Below are positions 43,595-53,594 of a stretch of 64,000 bases of DNA, in pieces; within the stretch, counting starts at the first letter, position 1, and every line of letters starts with the position of its first letter. The notes under the pieces are model-generated. The model was not told the origin of the DNA and made no database searches. It saw only the letters and a list, made by a program, of their open reading frames with translations. Position numbers and translations under genes: made by a program. Source of the stretch: G965212005 sp965212005 (GTDB lineage Bacteria; Pseudomonadota; Gammaproteobacteria; Porifericomitales; Porifericomitaceae); NCBI GenBank assembly GCA_965212005.1, contig OZ243038.1:1178001-1242000 (forward strand), read 5' to 3'.

Positions 43595-46345
43595 TCATGA
43601 TTTGGGTCTGCGCTTTCGCCGGGTTTTTTTCTGCGGCAGGAGCGGTGCGGTGTACTGCTGATAAAGATCAAAGAGAAAAGCGACGCGCGCGGCTTCGTTG
43701 GTGAAAGCGGCTTTGCGGTAGGCGCGATCCACGGCTTTGTCCAGGGCTTGATGGGCTTTTTGTAAAACCGGCGGCATCGTCAGCGGGTCGTAGAGATCGG
43801 CGAGGGTGGCGTCGGGAAACTTGGCGCGGGCATCCAGGACGGCTTGCGCTTTGGTCTCAATTTCGGTGGTTTGTTTTGCGGTGGGGTCTTTAGGCCAGGG
43901 GAAGTTGTTGTAGACGATACTCGCTGAATAACGATAGTCACTTTTCAATCTACCGCATACAGTTCGTATCCACGAATTGTGCATCGCTGAAGTTAGTATC
44001 CCGAAGTGAAGCAATTTAGAGCCAGAAACAATAAAAGCCGCATCCCCGCACAATAAGTCGGGAAATGCATATCCTATAGGTATATAACTACGTTTTTCTG
44101 ACGATACTTTCGGCACAACTAAATAGTTGGTCAAAGGAATGTTCTCAACATGAAATCGTGTCGGTGTTTCTGCCAATTTTTGTGTTGGCTTACTTTTGCT
44201 CTGAAGTCTAAATTTTCTCACAGCTTTCACACGTTTAAGTGTTTGAGGCATTTTCTTCAATTCGTTTGGAGGACATTCCCCCAACCATAAGCACCATCTT
44301 TCAACTCCATGAATAAACTCATATGAACCAACCCATTTTCTAAACCATTTCCCAGCGGCAGGTTCTTTTTCCAAAAATTTGACTTTTTCCTCCGCTGTAA
44401 ATAAATAATTCCCACCATCAATAGGTTTGTTGCCAATCCCGATTTCAGGCACATCACAAATTGGCTTTGATTGTTTGACTATCATCACATCCGAAGCATC
44501 AACCAAGTAAGGATTTATATTCTTGGCGGCGACTTCATGCGGCTCTCCTTTTATATCTTCATAATCAAACAATCTTTTACTTTTGTGACTTTTGAGGCTA
44601 AAGCCAACTATGACACAATGAACAGCTGCTTTCCCTCTGGCTTCATTACTCCATGAGAACGTTCGATGAGCAAAATTGATACTAAATTCTTTGGATAGCA
44701 ACCATCCCCACAAGACACCTACTTGCTCTCCCGAACAAATGGAGTTCGTAGAAACAAAAGCACATTCGATATGGTTGTTGTTCTCACTATATTGCGCGGC
44801 TTTCACATACCACGCGGCTACAAAATCCAGTAAGCCGTAATTTTTTATTCCACTAAATACTGTAGCAACATCCTGACGCTGATTCGTATCCATAAACTTG
44901 GCGCCAACAAACGGCGGATTCCCCATAATATAATTCAACCCTTCCGGTGTAACCACATCCCGCCAGTCCATCTGCAACGCATTGCCATGCACGATATTCG
45001 CGCTCGAAACCAGCGGAATACGCGCAAAATACATCCCGAACTCCTCCGACACCAGCGTATTCATCTGATGGTCAATCAGCCACATCGCCACCTGCGCGAT
45101 TTGCGCGGGAAACTCTTCTATCTCTATGCCGTAAAACTGGTCTACGTCCAGTCGAATCATTGTCTGAATTTCCAGCATCTGCCGTCCCTGCTTGTGGGTC
45201 GCGCGTAACACCTCCAGCTCCAGCAGGCGCAGTTCGCGGTAGGCGATGACCAGGAAGTTACCGCAGCCGCAGGCCGGATCAAGGAACGCCAGGGTGCGCA
45301 GTTTTTTGTGGAACTCAAACAATTTGTTCTTGTTCTTTTTTACTTTTTCAAACTCCGCCCGCAAGTCGTCCATGAACAACGGGTTGATCAGTTTCAGGAT
45401 GTTCTTTTCCGAAGTGTAGTGTGCGCCCAGGTTGCGCCGCGCTTCCTTGTCCATGATGGATTGAAACAAGGAACCGAAAATCGCCGGTGAGATGCGGCTC
45501 CAGTCCAGCGAGCAGCATTTCAACAGTGATTCGCGCATGGCGCTGTCAAACGACGCCGGATCCAGGCGCTCTTCAAACAGTTTGCCGTTGACAAACGGAA
45601 AGGCGTTGAGCTGCTCGTCGCGGTTGCCGAGGCGTTGCGCGGCGGGCGTATTCAGAACATAAAACAAGGTATCCAGGTACGAGGCAAGGTCGGCGCCGTC
45701 CTCGCCGGTGCGGTCTTCGATGTAATCCTGAAACTGCTGCCGCTCAAAGATGCCGGTGTCTTCGGCAAACATGCAGAACAGCAGCCGCACCAGATACATT
45801 TCCAGGTCGTGGCCGGTGTAGCCGATGTCGCGCAGGCGGTCGTGCAGTTTGCCCATCAACTCGGCGGCTTTGATATTGACCGGATCCTGTTCCTTGATTT
45901 TGTGCGTTTGATAACCGGCGATAAAGGCAAAGCGGTTGACGTTTTTATGCAGGTTTTCCAGGGCGAATTCGTATTGTGTGTTTTCGTCCAGGTCAAACAA
46001 GCGAAACCGTGCAAAGTCGGACACCAGCACGAAGCGCGGCAGGTCGCGTTCCTTCAATCCGGAGAAATAACCCAGTGCCTGCTCGTAGGCGTGGTCAAGG
46101 TTTTTGCCGCGTGATTTGTGTTCAATGAGCAGGATGCCTTTCCACAGCAGATCAATGTAGCCGTCCTTGCCGTCAATTTTCTTGACGCGGGATTCAAAGG
46201 AGGCCATGCGACGGCGGGATATGCCAAAGACGTTGAAAAAGCCATCCCAGAAGGACTTGGCTTCTGCGTCTTCGGAGCATACGGCGCTCCATTCATTGGA
46301 GAACGCCAGGGCGCGGGTGCGGATTTCGTTCCAGCTCAGCGGCAT
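43595..46345 (-). CDS. MmeI-like fused restriction endonuclease-methyltransferase (type IIL/IIG)
   Basis: 916 residues, normal for the class. The N-terminal domain has the PD-(D/E)xK-type pattern GYID65...LLIE75HK77SRGK for DNA cleavage. A helical connector follows. The methyltransferase has motif I DPACGCGNF (residues 356-364), a motif X-like GAHYTSEKNILKL, and motif IV NPPF near residue 470, an adenine-N6 type. The rest is the target-recognition domain (SKLLHFGILTSAMHNSWIRT, DYRYSASIVYNNFPWP). Such single-chain enzymes both protect and cut. A complete, probably active R-M system at the edge of the defence island; GC is mixed along the gene. Confidence 0.9.
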   Translation of the reverse strand: MPLSWNEIRTRALAFSNEWSAVCSEDAEAKSFWDGFFNVFGISRRRMASFESRVKKIDGKDGYIDLLWKGILLIEHKSRGKNLDHAYEQALGYFSGLKERDLPRFVLVSDFARFRLFDLDENTQYEFALENLHKNVNRFAFIAGYQTHKIKEQDPVNIKAAELMGKLHDRLRDIGYTGHDLEMYLVRLLFCMFAEDTGIFERQQFQDYIEDRTGEDGADLASYLDTLFYVLNTPAAQRLGNRDEQLNAFPFVNGKLFEERLDPASFDSAMRESLLKCCSLDWSRISPAIFGSLFQSIMDKEARRNLGAHYTSEKNILKLINPLFMDDLRAEFEKVKKNKNKLFEFHKKLRTLAFLDPACGCGNFLVIAYRELRLLELEVLRATHKQGRQMLEIQTMIRLDVDQFYGIEIEEFPAQIAQVAMWLIDHQMNTLVSEEFGMYFARIPLVSSANIVHGNALQMDWRDVVTPEGLNYIMGNPPFVGAKFMDTNQRQDVATVFSGIKNYGLLDFVAAWYVKAAQYSENNNHIECAFVSTNSICSGEQVGVLWGWLLSKEFSINFAHRTFSWSNEARGKAAVHCVIVGFSLKSHKSKRLFDYEDIKGEPHEVAAKNINPYLVDASDVMIVKQSKPICDVPEIGIGNKPIDGGNYLFTAEEKVKFLEKEPAAGKWFRKWVGSYEFIHGVERWCLWLGECPPNELKKMPQTLKRVKAVRKFRLQSKSKPTQKLAETPTRFHVENIPLTNYLVVPKVSSEKRSYIPIGYAFPDLLCGDAAFIVSGSKLLHFGILTSAMHNSWIRTVCGRLKSDYRYSASIVYNNFPWPKDPTAKQTTEIETKAQAVLDARAKFPDATLADLYDPLTMPPVLQKAHQALDKAVDRAYRKAAFTNEAARVAFLFDLYQQYTAPLLPQKKTRRKRRPKS

Positions 46346-46826
46346 AGAGGATTACGGGTACGATGGTAAATGCAGGGTGATTGTACAGTAAAACCGCCGT
46401 ACCGCCCGCGCCGATTACGGCTACAAGCGGCACCACCGCGTCCGGGGCGACACAATGGGTTTGCACATGGGCAGGATTGTAGGGATGGTACACATCCCAC
46501 TTGTCATCGCCCATCGGCTGCGGGCCGCCTCGCCTGCCGTGCCGCTGCCCTGTGGCGCGGGCACGGTCAAGGGGATTGAGGGCATAGCGCACCTTCATAA
46601 AGAATCGATCCACGGCCCCCAGGCTTGCAAACGCATAGCCCTCCATGAGGGCAGGGTTTTGGGCCTCATCCTCCGCCGGGTTCTGCCGTGTCAGACGGCA
46701 GCCCTCCTTTTGAGGTTCAAATGCCATGGGGCACGGATGGCGCAGCCAGCGGTCTCCCCATGGGCCTTGCGGCTTCATGGAATCCTGAGACAACGTCTCC
46801 TTGACCTGCCAATAATATGCAGCCAC
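46293..46826 (-). pseudogene. C-terminal fragment of orfB (copy 3)
   Basis: Contains GPWGDRWLRHPCPMAFEPQK and VDRFFMKVRYALNPLDRARA, then YHPYNPAHV. The complete orfB reads GPWRDRWVHHPHTSMFEPEK, VSRFFLQVRRMLSLFERPIL and YAPYNPAVA at the same spacing. Everything upstream of this region of orfB is missing. After about 46430 the frame reads into unrelated sequence overlapping the start of the restriction gene. It marks the right boundary of the defence island. Confidence 0.7.
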
Positions 46827-46915
46827 GCTGCCGCTTGAGTGCGTCCGGCGGGAAGACGCGACCGGGCACTGCTAGCCGCGGCGGGCAGAATAAGACTGAG
46901 GAATGCCGTCTTAAT

Positions 46916-46924
46916 TGCTATAAT
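46916..46924 (+). promoter_or_regulatory. Extended -10 element upstream of ald
   Basis: TGCTATAAT (TGn plus a perfect TATAAT) lies about 105 bp before the ald ATG. No convincing -35 is seen, consistent with an extended -10 promoter. Confidence 0.5.
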
Positions 46925-47028
46925 CAACACTCACCAGATTCCTGCACCGGAGGTTACATCGTGCATATTGCCACTCTCCCAATTTTACGGAACGGAAATC
47001 CACGGCACCTCTGGAGCCCGGCCACGTC

Positions 47029-48144
47029 ATGAAGATTGGGGTCCCCAAGGAACTTCTTAATGGCGAGACCCGCGTCAGCACCAGTCCTTATTGTGCCCGC
47101 CGGTTGACCGCCCTCGGGCACCGCGTGCTGATCGAGCAAGGCGCCGGCGCCCTCGCCGGCTTCAGCGATCAGCAATTTCTCGATGCCGGCGCAGTCCTCG
47201 CGCAAAACATACAGGAAATCTACGCAAACGCGGATATGATTGTGAAAGTCAAGGAGCCGCAAGCAGCAGAATACGGCCTGCTGCGCGAGGGCCAGCTTTT
47301 ATTCGGCTACCTGCATATCGCCGCGAACAAGAAGCTGGGCGCCGCTTTGATCGAGAGCGGCGCCAGTTGCATCGCCTGCGAGACGATCAATGCCGCCAAC
47401 CACACCCTGCCGTTGCTGATCCCGATGTCCGAGATCGCGGGTCGCTTATCGGTACAAATCGGCGCCCATTGCCTGGAAACCCATTCCGGTGGCCGCGGCA
47501 TCCTGCTGGGCGGAGTCTCCGGTGCCCTGCCGGGCCGCGTAGTGATCCTGGGCGCCGGCACCGTGGGACGCAACGCGGCACGCGTCGCGTCCGGATTGGG
47601 GGCTCAAGTCATCGTCTTCGACCACTACCTGGACGCATTGAGACGAATCACCGAGCAGTCCAATCTGAATGTGCTCACCATGCACGCAGACGTCGACTCA
47701 CTGCAAACCCAATTGGAGGAAACCGACCTGGTGATCGGCAGCGTACTGCTGCCTGGCGACCGCACGCCGCTGATGGGCGGGCGCGACCTGATCAGCAGGA
47801 TGCAGCCGGGCTCGGTCATCGTCGACGTCTCCATCGATCAAGGTGGCTGTTTCGAGACCTCCCGCGCCACTTCGCACGAGCAGCCAACTTACATTGACGG
47901 GGGCGTGGTACATTACTGTGTGCCGAACATACCGGCCCTGGCCGCACGTACGGCAACCTTTATGCTGAGTTACGCCATGCTGGACTACGTTATCCGCCTT
48001 GCGGGAGGAAACTGGCACCGCAGCCTGCAGGAAGATCCGCTTCTGCTCGCAGGGCTTAACATTCACCAGGGAAAAGTCACCAACCACAGCGTGGCAAGGG
48101 CTTTAGATCTCCCGTACCACGATCCCGCTCCTCTTTTATCCTGA
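47029..48144 (+). CDS. ald: Alanine dehydrogenase
   Basis: NAD-dependent conversion between L-alanine and pyruvate plus ammonia. 371 residues beginning MKIGVPKELLNGETRVSTSP, with VKVKEPQAAEYGLLREGQLL (active-site Lys and Glu), IPMSEIAGRLSVQIGAHCLE, the NAD fold VVILGAGTVGRNAARVASGL, and VDVSIDQGGCFETSRATSHE. Complete and the expected size. It sits alone between the island and the glycosylase gene; its role may be alanine catabolism or ammonia assimilation. Confidence 0.95.
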   Translation: MKIGVPKELLNGETRVSTSPYCARRLTALGHRVLIEQGAGALAGFSDQQFLDAGAVLAQNIQEIYANADMIVKVKEPQAAEYGLLREGQLLFGYLHIAANKKLGAALIESGASCIACETINAANHTLPLLIPMSEIAGRLSVQIGAHCLETHSGGRGILLGGVSGALPGRVVILGAGTVGRNAARVASGLGAQVIVFDHYLDALRRITEQSNLNVLTMHADVDSLQTQLEETDLVIGSVLLPGDRTPLMGGRDLISRMQPGSVIVDVSIDQGGCFETSRATSHEQPTYIDGGVVHYCVPNIPALAARTATFMLSYAMLDYVIRLAGGNWHRSLQEDPLLLAGLNIHQGKVTNHSVARALDLPYHDPAPLLS

Positions 48145-48258
48145 CGCTACCCATGGTTGAGCGGGCCGCTTGCCGTGCTGCGTACCGGCAGGCACATTAC
48201 CCTTGCTGCCGGTAGGCGGGGAACGACTGATGAGCCGCCAGATCCGTAGCGACCGCGG

Positions 48259-48843
48259 TCAGTCCGGCTTCATCCCCTTATTCTTTGGCCTCAGTGTCGC
48301 CGTGCGTTGCCCAGGCAAACTGCCTGCCAGGGCGTCGCGCAACACCCGCCATTGTCCGACCTTGTCCGCAAGCGAAACGGTGGCGTGGGCAGGACTGGTA
48401 GAGGGCAGCCTGTCCCCGTAGAGCCCGTCCTGCCCGAGCGCGTCACAGCCGGCAGTGCGGAGCGTCATCCCGACCAGGGTGCGGTAGTGATGCTCAGCGG
48501 CGGAGCCATTCCAGAATACCGCTACAATCTGCGGGCAACGCTTATAAAATTCCGCGAAGTCGTTCGCTTCAGCTTCGCGGATCTTACTGTCCAGGCTCCC
48601 TGGGCGCTGACACTGTCTGATCACGTCCCACAGCGCAAGATGACGCTCCACCAACTGCCGGCAGCGTTTCGGATACGGGGCAGTCCGGGCAATCCCGAAC
48701 AAGTGCTCGATGATGGTCCAGAACTGGTTTCGCGGGTGCGCATAATACTGCCGTTGACGGATCGAGACGGCGCCGGGGAATGAGCCCAGGATCAATACCC
48801 GTGCGTCGGTGCCGACGATGGGAGGCAGGCCGCTTGGCTTCAT
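48259..48843 (-). CDS. DNA-deoxyinosine (hypoxanthine) glycosylase, UDG superfamily
   Basis: Removes deaminated adenine from DNA. The ATG at 48843 gives about 194 residues and starts just before the conserved PPIVGTDARVLILGSFPGAV; in-frame ATGs at 48873 and 48921 are also open. Further hallmarks: SIRQRQYYAHPRNQFWTIIE (substrate loop with Asn) and LPSTSPAHATVSLADKVGQW (SPA loop). Convergent with ald. The C-terminal 25 residues are basic and unconserved. Confidence 0.88.
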   Translation of the reverse strand: MKPSGLPPIVGTDARVLILGSFPGAVSIRQRQYYAHPRNQFWTIIEHLFGIARTAPYPKRCRQLVERHLALWDVIRQCQRPGSLDSKIREAEANDFAEFYKRCPQIVAVFWNGSAAEHHYRTLVGMTLRTAGCDALGQDGLYGDRLPSTSPAHATVSLADKVGQWRVLRDALAGSLPGQRTATLRPKNKGMKPD

Positions 48844-48921
48844 CTTACTAAGGTCAAATTCATCCACAACCATCTCAACGGAAGAAAAACCGCTCCGCAG
48901 TCCAGGACAGCGCGTTCTCAA

Positions 48922-50283
48922 AACTCGGGAATGTATCAGTCTCCGGGCGTGGGTTCATTCCGTCTACGTTGATCCTCTGGTGCCCCATCCTGCCTGGCAC
49001 CGGGTAACGGCGACAAAGTTCGATCGGGAAGGGTACGGGATCCCGCCGTCAAGCACCAAAAGTGCCGAACCCGTGCAGGGATGGCACTGGCAGGATCCAG
49101 ACTAAACGAGTCCGCGTAGCCGTCTCCCGATGGAACCGTCCTCCAACCCGGCACCCGCCCGGTACCCGCACCCTGACAGAGCGCTGCGGCCCGGCGCCCC
49201 GCCTGAACGCCCATTCCGGCATACTCTCCTTAACAGCGCTGACGCCGGGTCCATGCGCATCAGCATCGGCGTGAAGCGGCCAAGTCAGGCGCAGACACAA
49301 GGGCCGCCAGGGAGCGCTCCGTGCAGACGCCAGGGAACGGACCCGGCGTTCGGGTAGCCTACCGTTTCTTCCCTTTGCGACCCTGCAACGAAGGCCGGAT
49401 CGGTGGTTTCCAGCAGCTTTTTGATGGTAAGCTGATGGCACCGCCCACGATGCACGGGAGCTCTGCGCCCTGGACCTGCTCCCAGAGTCGTCCATTGGCT
49501 GTCGGAGGCCGGTTCACCGGGTCGTTTGCGCGAGCAAATACAGAAACTTAACATGCAATCGATGAATACCCGACACCGGTCAAAAGCCATCAGGCAGCGC
49601 CCACGCAAACCACAGCTCCGCCGTCCCTGGACGGAGCGTCAGATGGGCTGTCATTAGCTTGAATGCCCGCCGGACTACCCGGACGAGTTGAAGACCCTGA
49701 AGGAAAGTCTCTTCGGCTGTGTCGCCCTGCCGACGAACCGCTTCGAGAATATATGGGAGCGCAACCTTCTGCCGGGAGTGCGTTGCGCCCTGCCCGCCGC
49801 ACCGACTCATGCCGGCAGACCGGCAGGGAACAACGGCAGTGCCGGAAACAGTGTTCCCGATCGGCTGCGCTTTCGGCTCGGTAGCATCCGGGCACACTGG
49901 TCGCATGCCCTGCCCGCGGCGCGGTGATGGCACGGGATGTAAGCCGTCGGACCGGGCCCCGACGTCCCAGCCACCCAGGGCCGGCGCCGCAAAGGAAGAC
50001 GGGAACCGGGCGAGCATCCGGCAATGCAGGGCAGGCAGTGCACAGATGCGCGCTACTACGGTGCTACCAGCCTGGCTGGCAGACCCAAGGCTGCGGCGCG
50101 GTGATGGCACGGGATGTAAGCCGTCGGACCGGGCCCCGACGTCCCAGCCACCCAGGGCCGGCGCCGCAAAAGAAGACGGGGTCCGGGCGAGCATCCGGCA
50201 ATGCAGGGCAGGCAATGCACAGATGCGCGGTACTACGGTGCTACCAGCCTGGCTGGCAGACCCAAGGCTGATGGAGGCCGGAA
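48922..50283. other. Gene-poor region with tandem duplication
   Basis: About 1.3 kb without a recognisable gene, GC-rich, between the glycosylase and the SDR gene. Short frames on both strands show no family resemblance. It may contain eroded genes: 49590-49760 reads PDYPDELKTLKESLFGCVAL on the plus strand, but I cannot tie this to a family. The 178-bp duplication is listed separately. Confidence 0.5.
49923..50272. repeat. 178-bp tandem duplication
   Basis: Two adjacent copies (49923-50100 and 50101-50272), near-identical, starting GTGATGGCACGGGATGTAAG. Period 178 is not a multiple of three and there is no shared coding frame. The second copy ends 12 bp before the SDR start codon, so it replaces the promoter or leader of that gene. 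Confidence 0.9.
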
Positions 50284-51123
50284 GTGTCCACCCGTTTCGC
50301 CGGTAAGACGGTAGTCGTCAGCGGCGCCTCCTCCGGCCTGGGCCGCTGCCTGAGCCTGCAGCTGGCGGCGGAAGGAGCCAAACTGATCCTGTTTGCCCGC
50401 CGCCAGCAAAAATTGCATGAAACCGCGCGCGCCTGCCTGGAACAAACACCGCCCGCGCAATCAGGCGTTGTGCCGGAACCCAGCGTTATCGTCGGCGATA
50501 TTACCCAACCGGAAGACTGCCAGCGCCTGGTGCAGGAAGCAAAGCGCTGCGGTGGCCTGGACTACCTGCTGAACTGCGCCGGCATCAGCATGTGGATGCG
50601 CTTCGTCAAGATGCAGAACCTGGATGCCCTGGAGCAATTGATGCACACCAATTACCTGGGAGTCGCGCGCCTCATCCACGGCCTGCTGCCGCTGTTGCAG
50701 CGCCGGCAGGGACTGATCTGTGCGATCTCTTCCCTGCAGGGACTCCTGCCTATTCCTTACCACAGCGGCTACGCGGCATCCAAGCACGCCCTGGAAGGCT
50801 TCCTCAATTCCCTGCGCCTGGAACAGCCTGGAGTGCATATCCTCGTTGTTTATCCTTACTGGCTGGAGGGTACTGAGCTGCGCTCTAATGCCATTGGACA
50901 ACCGCCCCCCAACGTACAGTCAAACGACAAGGCCTCCGTGTCAGCGGAGGCCTGCGCCCATCGAATCCTGAACTCCATGCACCGACGCCATCACAGGATC
51001 ACGGTCCCTGCCAGCTACCGCTTTCTTCCCCTGCTCTATGCGCTCTATCCCGCCCTTTTGGAGCGCATCATCCAGCGCCGCGTACGCAGACAACTCCCCC
51101 GTTCCTACTTTGACCAGGTCTAA
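50284..51123 (+). CDS. SDR-family oxidoreductase
   Basis: 279 residues from a GTG start. Classical short-chain dehydrogenase: the NAD(P) motif VVVSGASSGLGRCLSLQLAA at residues 9-28, ARR after the second strand, NCAGIS, the catalytic Ser in ISSLQG, and Tyr-x3-Lys as YAASK. The C-terminal part (ITVPASYRFLPLLYALYPAL) is hydrophobic, as in membrane-associated DHRS7/YqjQ-like members. Substrate unknown. Confidence 0.88.
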   Translation: MSTRFAGKTVVVSGASSGLGRCLSLQLAAEGAKLILFARRQQKLHETARACLEQTPPAQSGVVPEPSVIVGDITQPEDCQRLVQEAKRCGGLDYLLNCAGISMWMRFVKMQNLDALEQLMHTNYLGVARLIHGLLPLLQRRQGLICAISSLQGLLPIPYHSGYAASKHALEGFLNSLRLEQPGVHILVVYPYWLEGTELRSNAIGQPPPNVQSNDKASVSAEACAHRILNSMHRRHHRITVPASYRFLPLLYALYPALLERIIQRRVRRQLPRSYFDQV

Positions 51124-51188
51124 CACCGATCAGCCCGTAACCGTATAATTATAGTTAGATTCCTCTTCTGGCTTAGGGAGACATTAAA

Positions 51189-51705
51189 GTGGAATGGTTA
51201 ATACTCGCCGGAGTTCTGTACGTTCTCTGGTGGGGGGGTTAAGCCCCAAAAATCTAGTCGCCTTGCTAGAGAGGGCCGCTACGATTCTGAGCGGACAATT
51301 ACGCTTTCTGGATATATCGATACTGGGGAAATCCGGAAAACTAGCGCAAGCTCGTTTGAGATCAATCCAAAATCACCTCTTCCGTTGACCTTTAGTAATT
51401 GTACCCTGGACCAGGCGACTAAAATTAAGAAGCTGCTTGATAGTGGCGGTCGCAGCGATGAGATAAGCGATGAGATCTCTTATCTCATCGCTGCGAACAA
51501 CATTAAGTGTACGGAGCTGCAAGATTTTGTACGCGACCTCAGCGCTAAAGTCGGATCAAGAATCGAAATGCTGATAATCGAATCTTCGGAATGGCCAGAA
51601 GCATCAGAGAAAGATCGGGCGGACATCCTAAGAGGATTTCAGAGAAAAGCTATCGACGAACTACCGACCAAGCCACCGGAGGGCGAAATATTGCTTCATC
51701 GGCTT
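51189..51705 (+). pseudogene. Membrane-anchored hypothetical protein, frameshifted at a G7 tract and 3'-truncated
   Basis: GTG start at 51189, with the ribosome site AGGGAG, encodes a short N-terminal helix (MEWLILAGVLYVLWWG) and then hits a stop in the current frame. Removing one G from the run of seven at 51232-51238 restores a frame reading VKPQKSSRLAREGRYDSERT, ITLSGYIDTGEIRKTSASSF and QATKIKKLLDSGGRSDEISD, through to about 51705. There it meets the truncated end of an opposite-strand gene. The family is unknown to me. The segment is richer in A+T than its surroundings. Confidence 0.55.
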
Positions 51706-51858
51706 TTATTCGGGATGCCCGGGGTCATTGTACCCGCCCAGCCCCTGGGCAATGCTGTCGGCATCGTAGAAATGCGGCAGCATCTCCTCAACATGCCGCC
51801 GACACCAAGTAGTCTTGCCCGCGCCGTTCGCCCCGATGACGATCAGCAGCCTCGGCAC
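51706..51858 (-). pseudogene. N-terminal fragment of a P-loop (zeta-toxin-like / AAA) kinase
   Basis: A GTG at 51858 starts VPRLLIVIGANGAGKTTWCR with a full Walker A, then HFYDADSIAQGL, which is the N-terminus of small zeta-toxin-like predicted kinases (usually ~200 residues). After 50 codons the frame stops at what appears to be a recombination joint, so the protein is not functional. A short gene lies directly upstream, as is usual for this family. Confidence 0.65.
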
Positions 51859-51859
51859 G

Positions 51860-52216
51860 TCATCCGCTGCCCTGGCCCGGCAAGAGCGGCACGGAGCGCA
51901 TGCTGGGGTCAGATCGGTCGATCGTCTCGGTACGCCCGTCCGGCCAGGCCCTGGTCACGCGCCGGGTACTCAGGCACAGGCGCTCGATCACCCCGTTTGG
52001 CCATTCCGTCACGATCCAGTCAGGCTCGCCCGGGGGTTGGTATACGCAGGGTTTGCCCTGGCTGAAACACATCTGGCGGGAGTCTTCGCTTTCCATGCCG
52101 GAAATCCTACCACCCCGGTGTGCCGTTGGTTCGATCTTCCTGGAGGTCCGTGCCCCGACTGCCTTGGCTTTGCCAAAAGCCAGACAGTCGACGACGCACA
52201 CAGTATCGGTGTTCAT
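51860..52216 (-). CDS. Small protein upstream of the P-loop kinase fragment
   Basis: 118 codons; the conserved part probably begins at an internal Met (MESEDSRQMCFSQGKPCVYQ). The core DWIVTEWPNGVIERLCLSTR and WPDGRTETI is characteristic of the little partner genes that precede zeta-toxin-like P-loop genes. A role as antitoxin or partner is inference. The stop is 2 bp from the P-loop start. Because the partner is broken, this is probably a relic. Confidence 0.5.
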   Translation of the reverse strand: MNTDTVCVVDCLAFGKAKAVGARTSRKIEPTAHRGGRISGMESEDSRQMCFSQGKPCVYQPPGEPDWIVTEWPNGVIERLCLSTRRVTRAWPDGRTETIDRSDPSMRSVPLLPGQGSG

Positions 52217-52250
52217 TTGAATGGCTACCCAACAGGGGGAAGGTCAACCC

Positions 52251-52334
52251 ATGCTCCCCGTCCTCGCCCTGGTTGGACGACCCAACGTCGGCAAGTCCAC
52301 CCTGTTTAACCGCCTGACCCGTTCCCGGGATGCC
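52251..52334 (+). pseudogene. der: 5' end of der (EngA GTPase), truncated after 28 codons
   Basis: MLPVLALVGRPNVGKSTLFN followed by RLTRSRDA is the invariant N-terminus of the ribosome-assembly GTPase Der, including the first G1 motif GRPNVGKS. A good ribosome site (GGGGAAGG) precedes the ATG. After Ala28 the similarity ends at the joint with the opposite-strand methyltransferase. Der is essential, so a complete copy must exist elsewhere; this is a displaced fragment. Confidence 0.8.
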
Positions 52335-53594
52335 ATCAATAGGTCGGGCGCGGATGAACCAGTCCCAGATCTCCTCTTTCGCACCGGGGAAATACCCGTA
52401 GTCAAACCGGGCCGTGAGCTCCCAGGGATAGCGGATTTTCTGTGACTCCTCGATCTTGATACCCGCCCGCTTGAACTCATCAGCGAGTGTATCGGGCGTA
52501 TGATAGAACTGCGAGGCGCGCCCGTCGTCGGCGTAAGAGCACTCATCAGGGCGCATCTTTTTCGTCTTACGGAACGCTTCTACGATGCGCCGAGCGTGCT
52601 CGGGGTGCTCCCGGTAGAGGTTCCGGTAATACTCCTCCCATAGCCCGCAAAGGTACTCCGTCGTGTCGTAGGAGGGCAGGATCGCGAGCAGTTGCCCGTC
52701 GGGCTTTAAGGAGCGGGCAACGTTTCGCAGGATGTCTGGAATGTCCTCGCGCCGGCGAGGCAACAGGGAGTTCACAATGACGGCTATATCGTAGGATCCC
52801 GGTTCTGAGTACGTCTTCATGTCGGCTCGTTCCGAGCGGAAAGGCAGTTTGAGCCGTTGGGCGCGCCGGGCGGCGATGCTCAAGGCGGCGGTGTTCGTAT
52901 CCACGCCCGTCACCCTCTTGATTTGTCGGCCCTTGAGGCAATCGAGCAGGTTGCCCGGGCCGCAGCCAAAATCGATCAGGCAGGCACTCGGGGCGAGGTC
53001 ATCAAGGCGGCGGTAGAGCTCGTCCAACAAGAAGTTCCGCCGCACGCCGTCCGCGCCGACTTTGGTCATTTCAGGAGCGAACGGGCCGAGGATATGTGCA
53101 TGGTAGTCGCCCGCGATCCGCTCCCAGTCGATGTCGTCGTCCTTCTGCGGGAGGTTTCGGTAGCCGAAGATCAAGTTTGGCCTGGCGGCGTATTCTTCGA
53201 CGATCTTCCAAAACCGGGGAGCGGGGAAAAACGTCGGGTTGCGCTCCAGCCAATGCAGGTGATATCCGGCGACCAAGGCGATGATCAGGGAAAATTCGTT
53301 ATGCCGATCGTATCCCCTGTCGACAATCTCGTATACGTACACCCACGCCTTGTAGCAGTATGCGTCGTACCTGGACATCTCTTCTCCGGTCATGTGCTCT
53401 TCGTAACATTCGGTTATGGAAATATCCAAATATCCCGGGAATTGATGGCAAATCGTCATCAGCTCGTGCCACACCATCGAGAGATACTGGTGGGTGGAAG
53501 CGCGGTTTTGCTGCCGCCAGAAGTAGACGGTTAAACCGCCCGCCGCGACGGAAAGGACAAGCGCGAAAACGCTGATGAAATCGGAAAGATACAT
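52335..53594 (-). pseudogene. Membrane-anchored class I SAM methyltransferase, C-terminus lost at a joint
   Basis: The ATG at 53594 gives an N-terminal helix (FALVLSVAAGGLTVYFW), a helical domain (YLSMVWHELMTICHQFPGYL), and then a Rossmann methyltransferase with motif I CLIDFGCGPGNLLDCL, GVDTNTAALSIAARRAQ, and YDIAVIVNSLLPRRREDIPD. Around RARPID (52335) the native sequence ends; the open frame continues to 52107 only through antisense of der and neighbouring DNA. Probably only the last few residues are missing, so activity is possible. Substrate unknown. Confidence 0.7.

Noticed and set aside
52221..52445. Read-through 74-codon frame starting with the der N-terminus as a novel small GTPase
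   Set aside because: Only the first 28 codons are Der; the rest is antisense of the methyltransferase and has no G2-G5 motifs.
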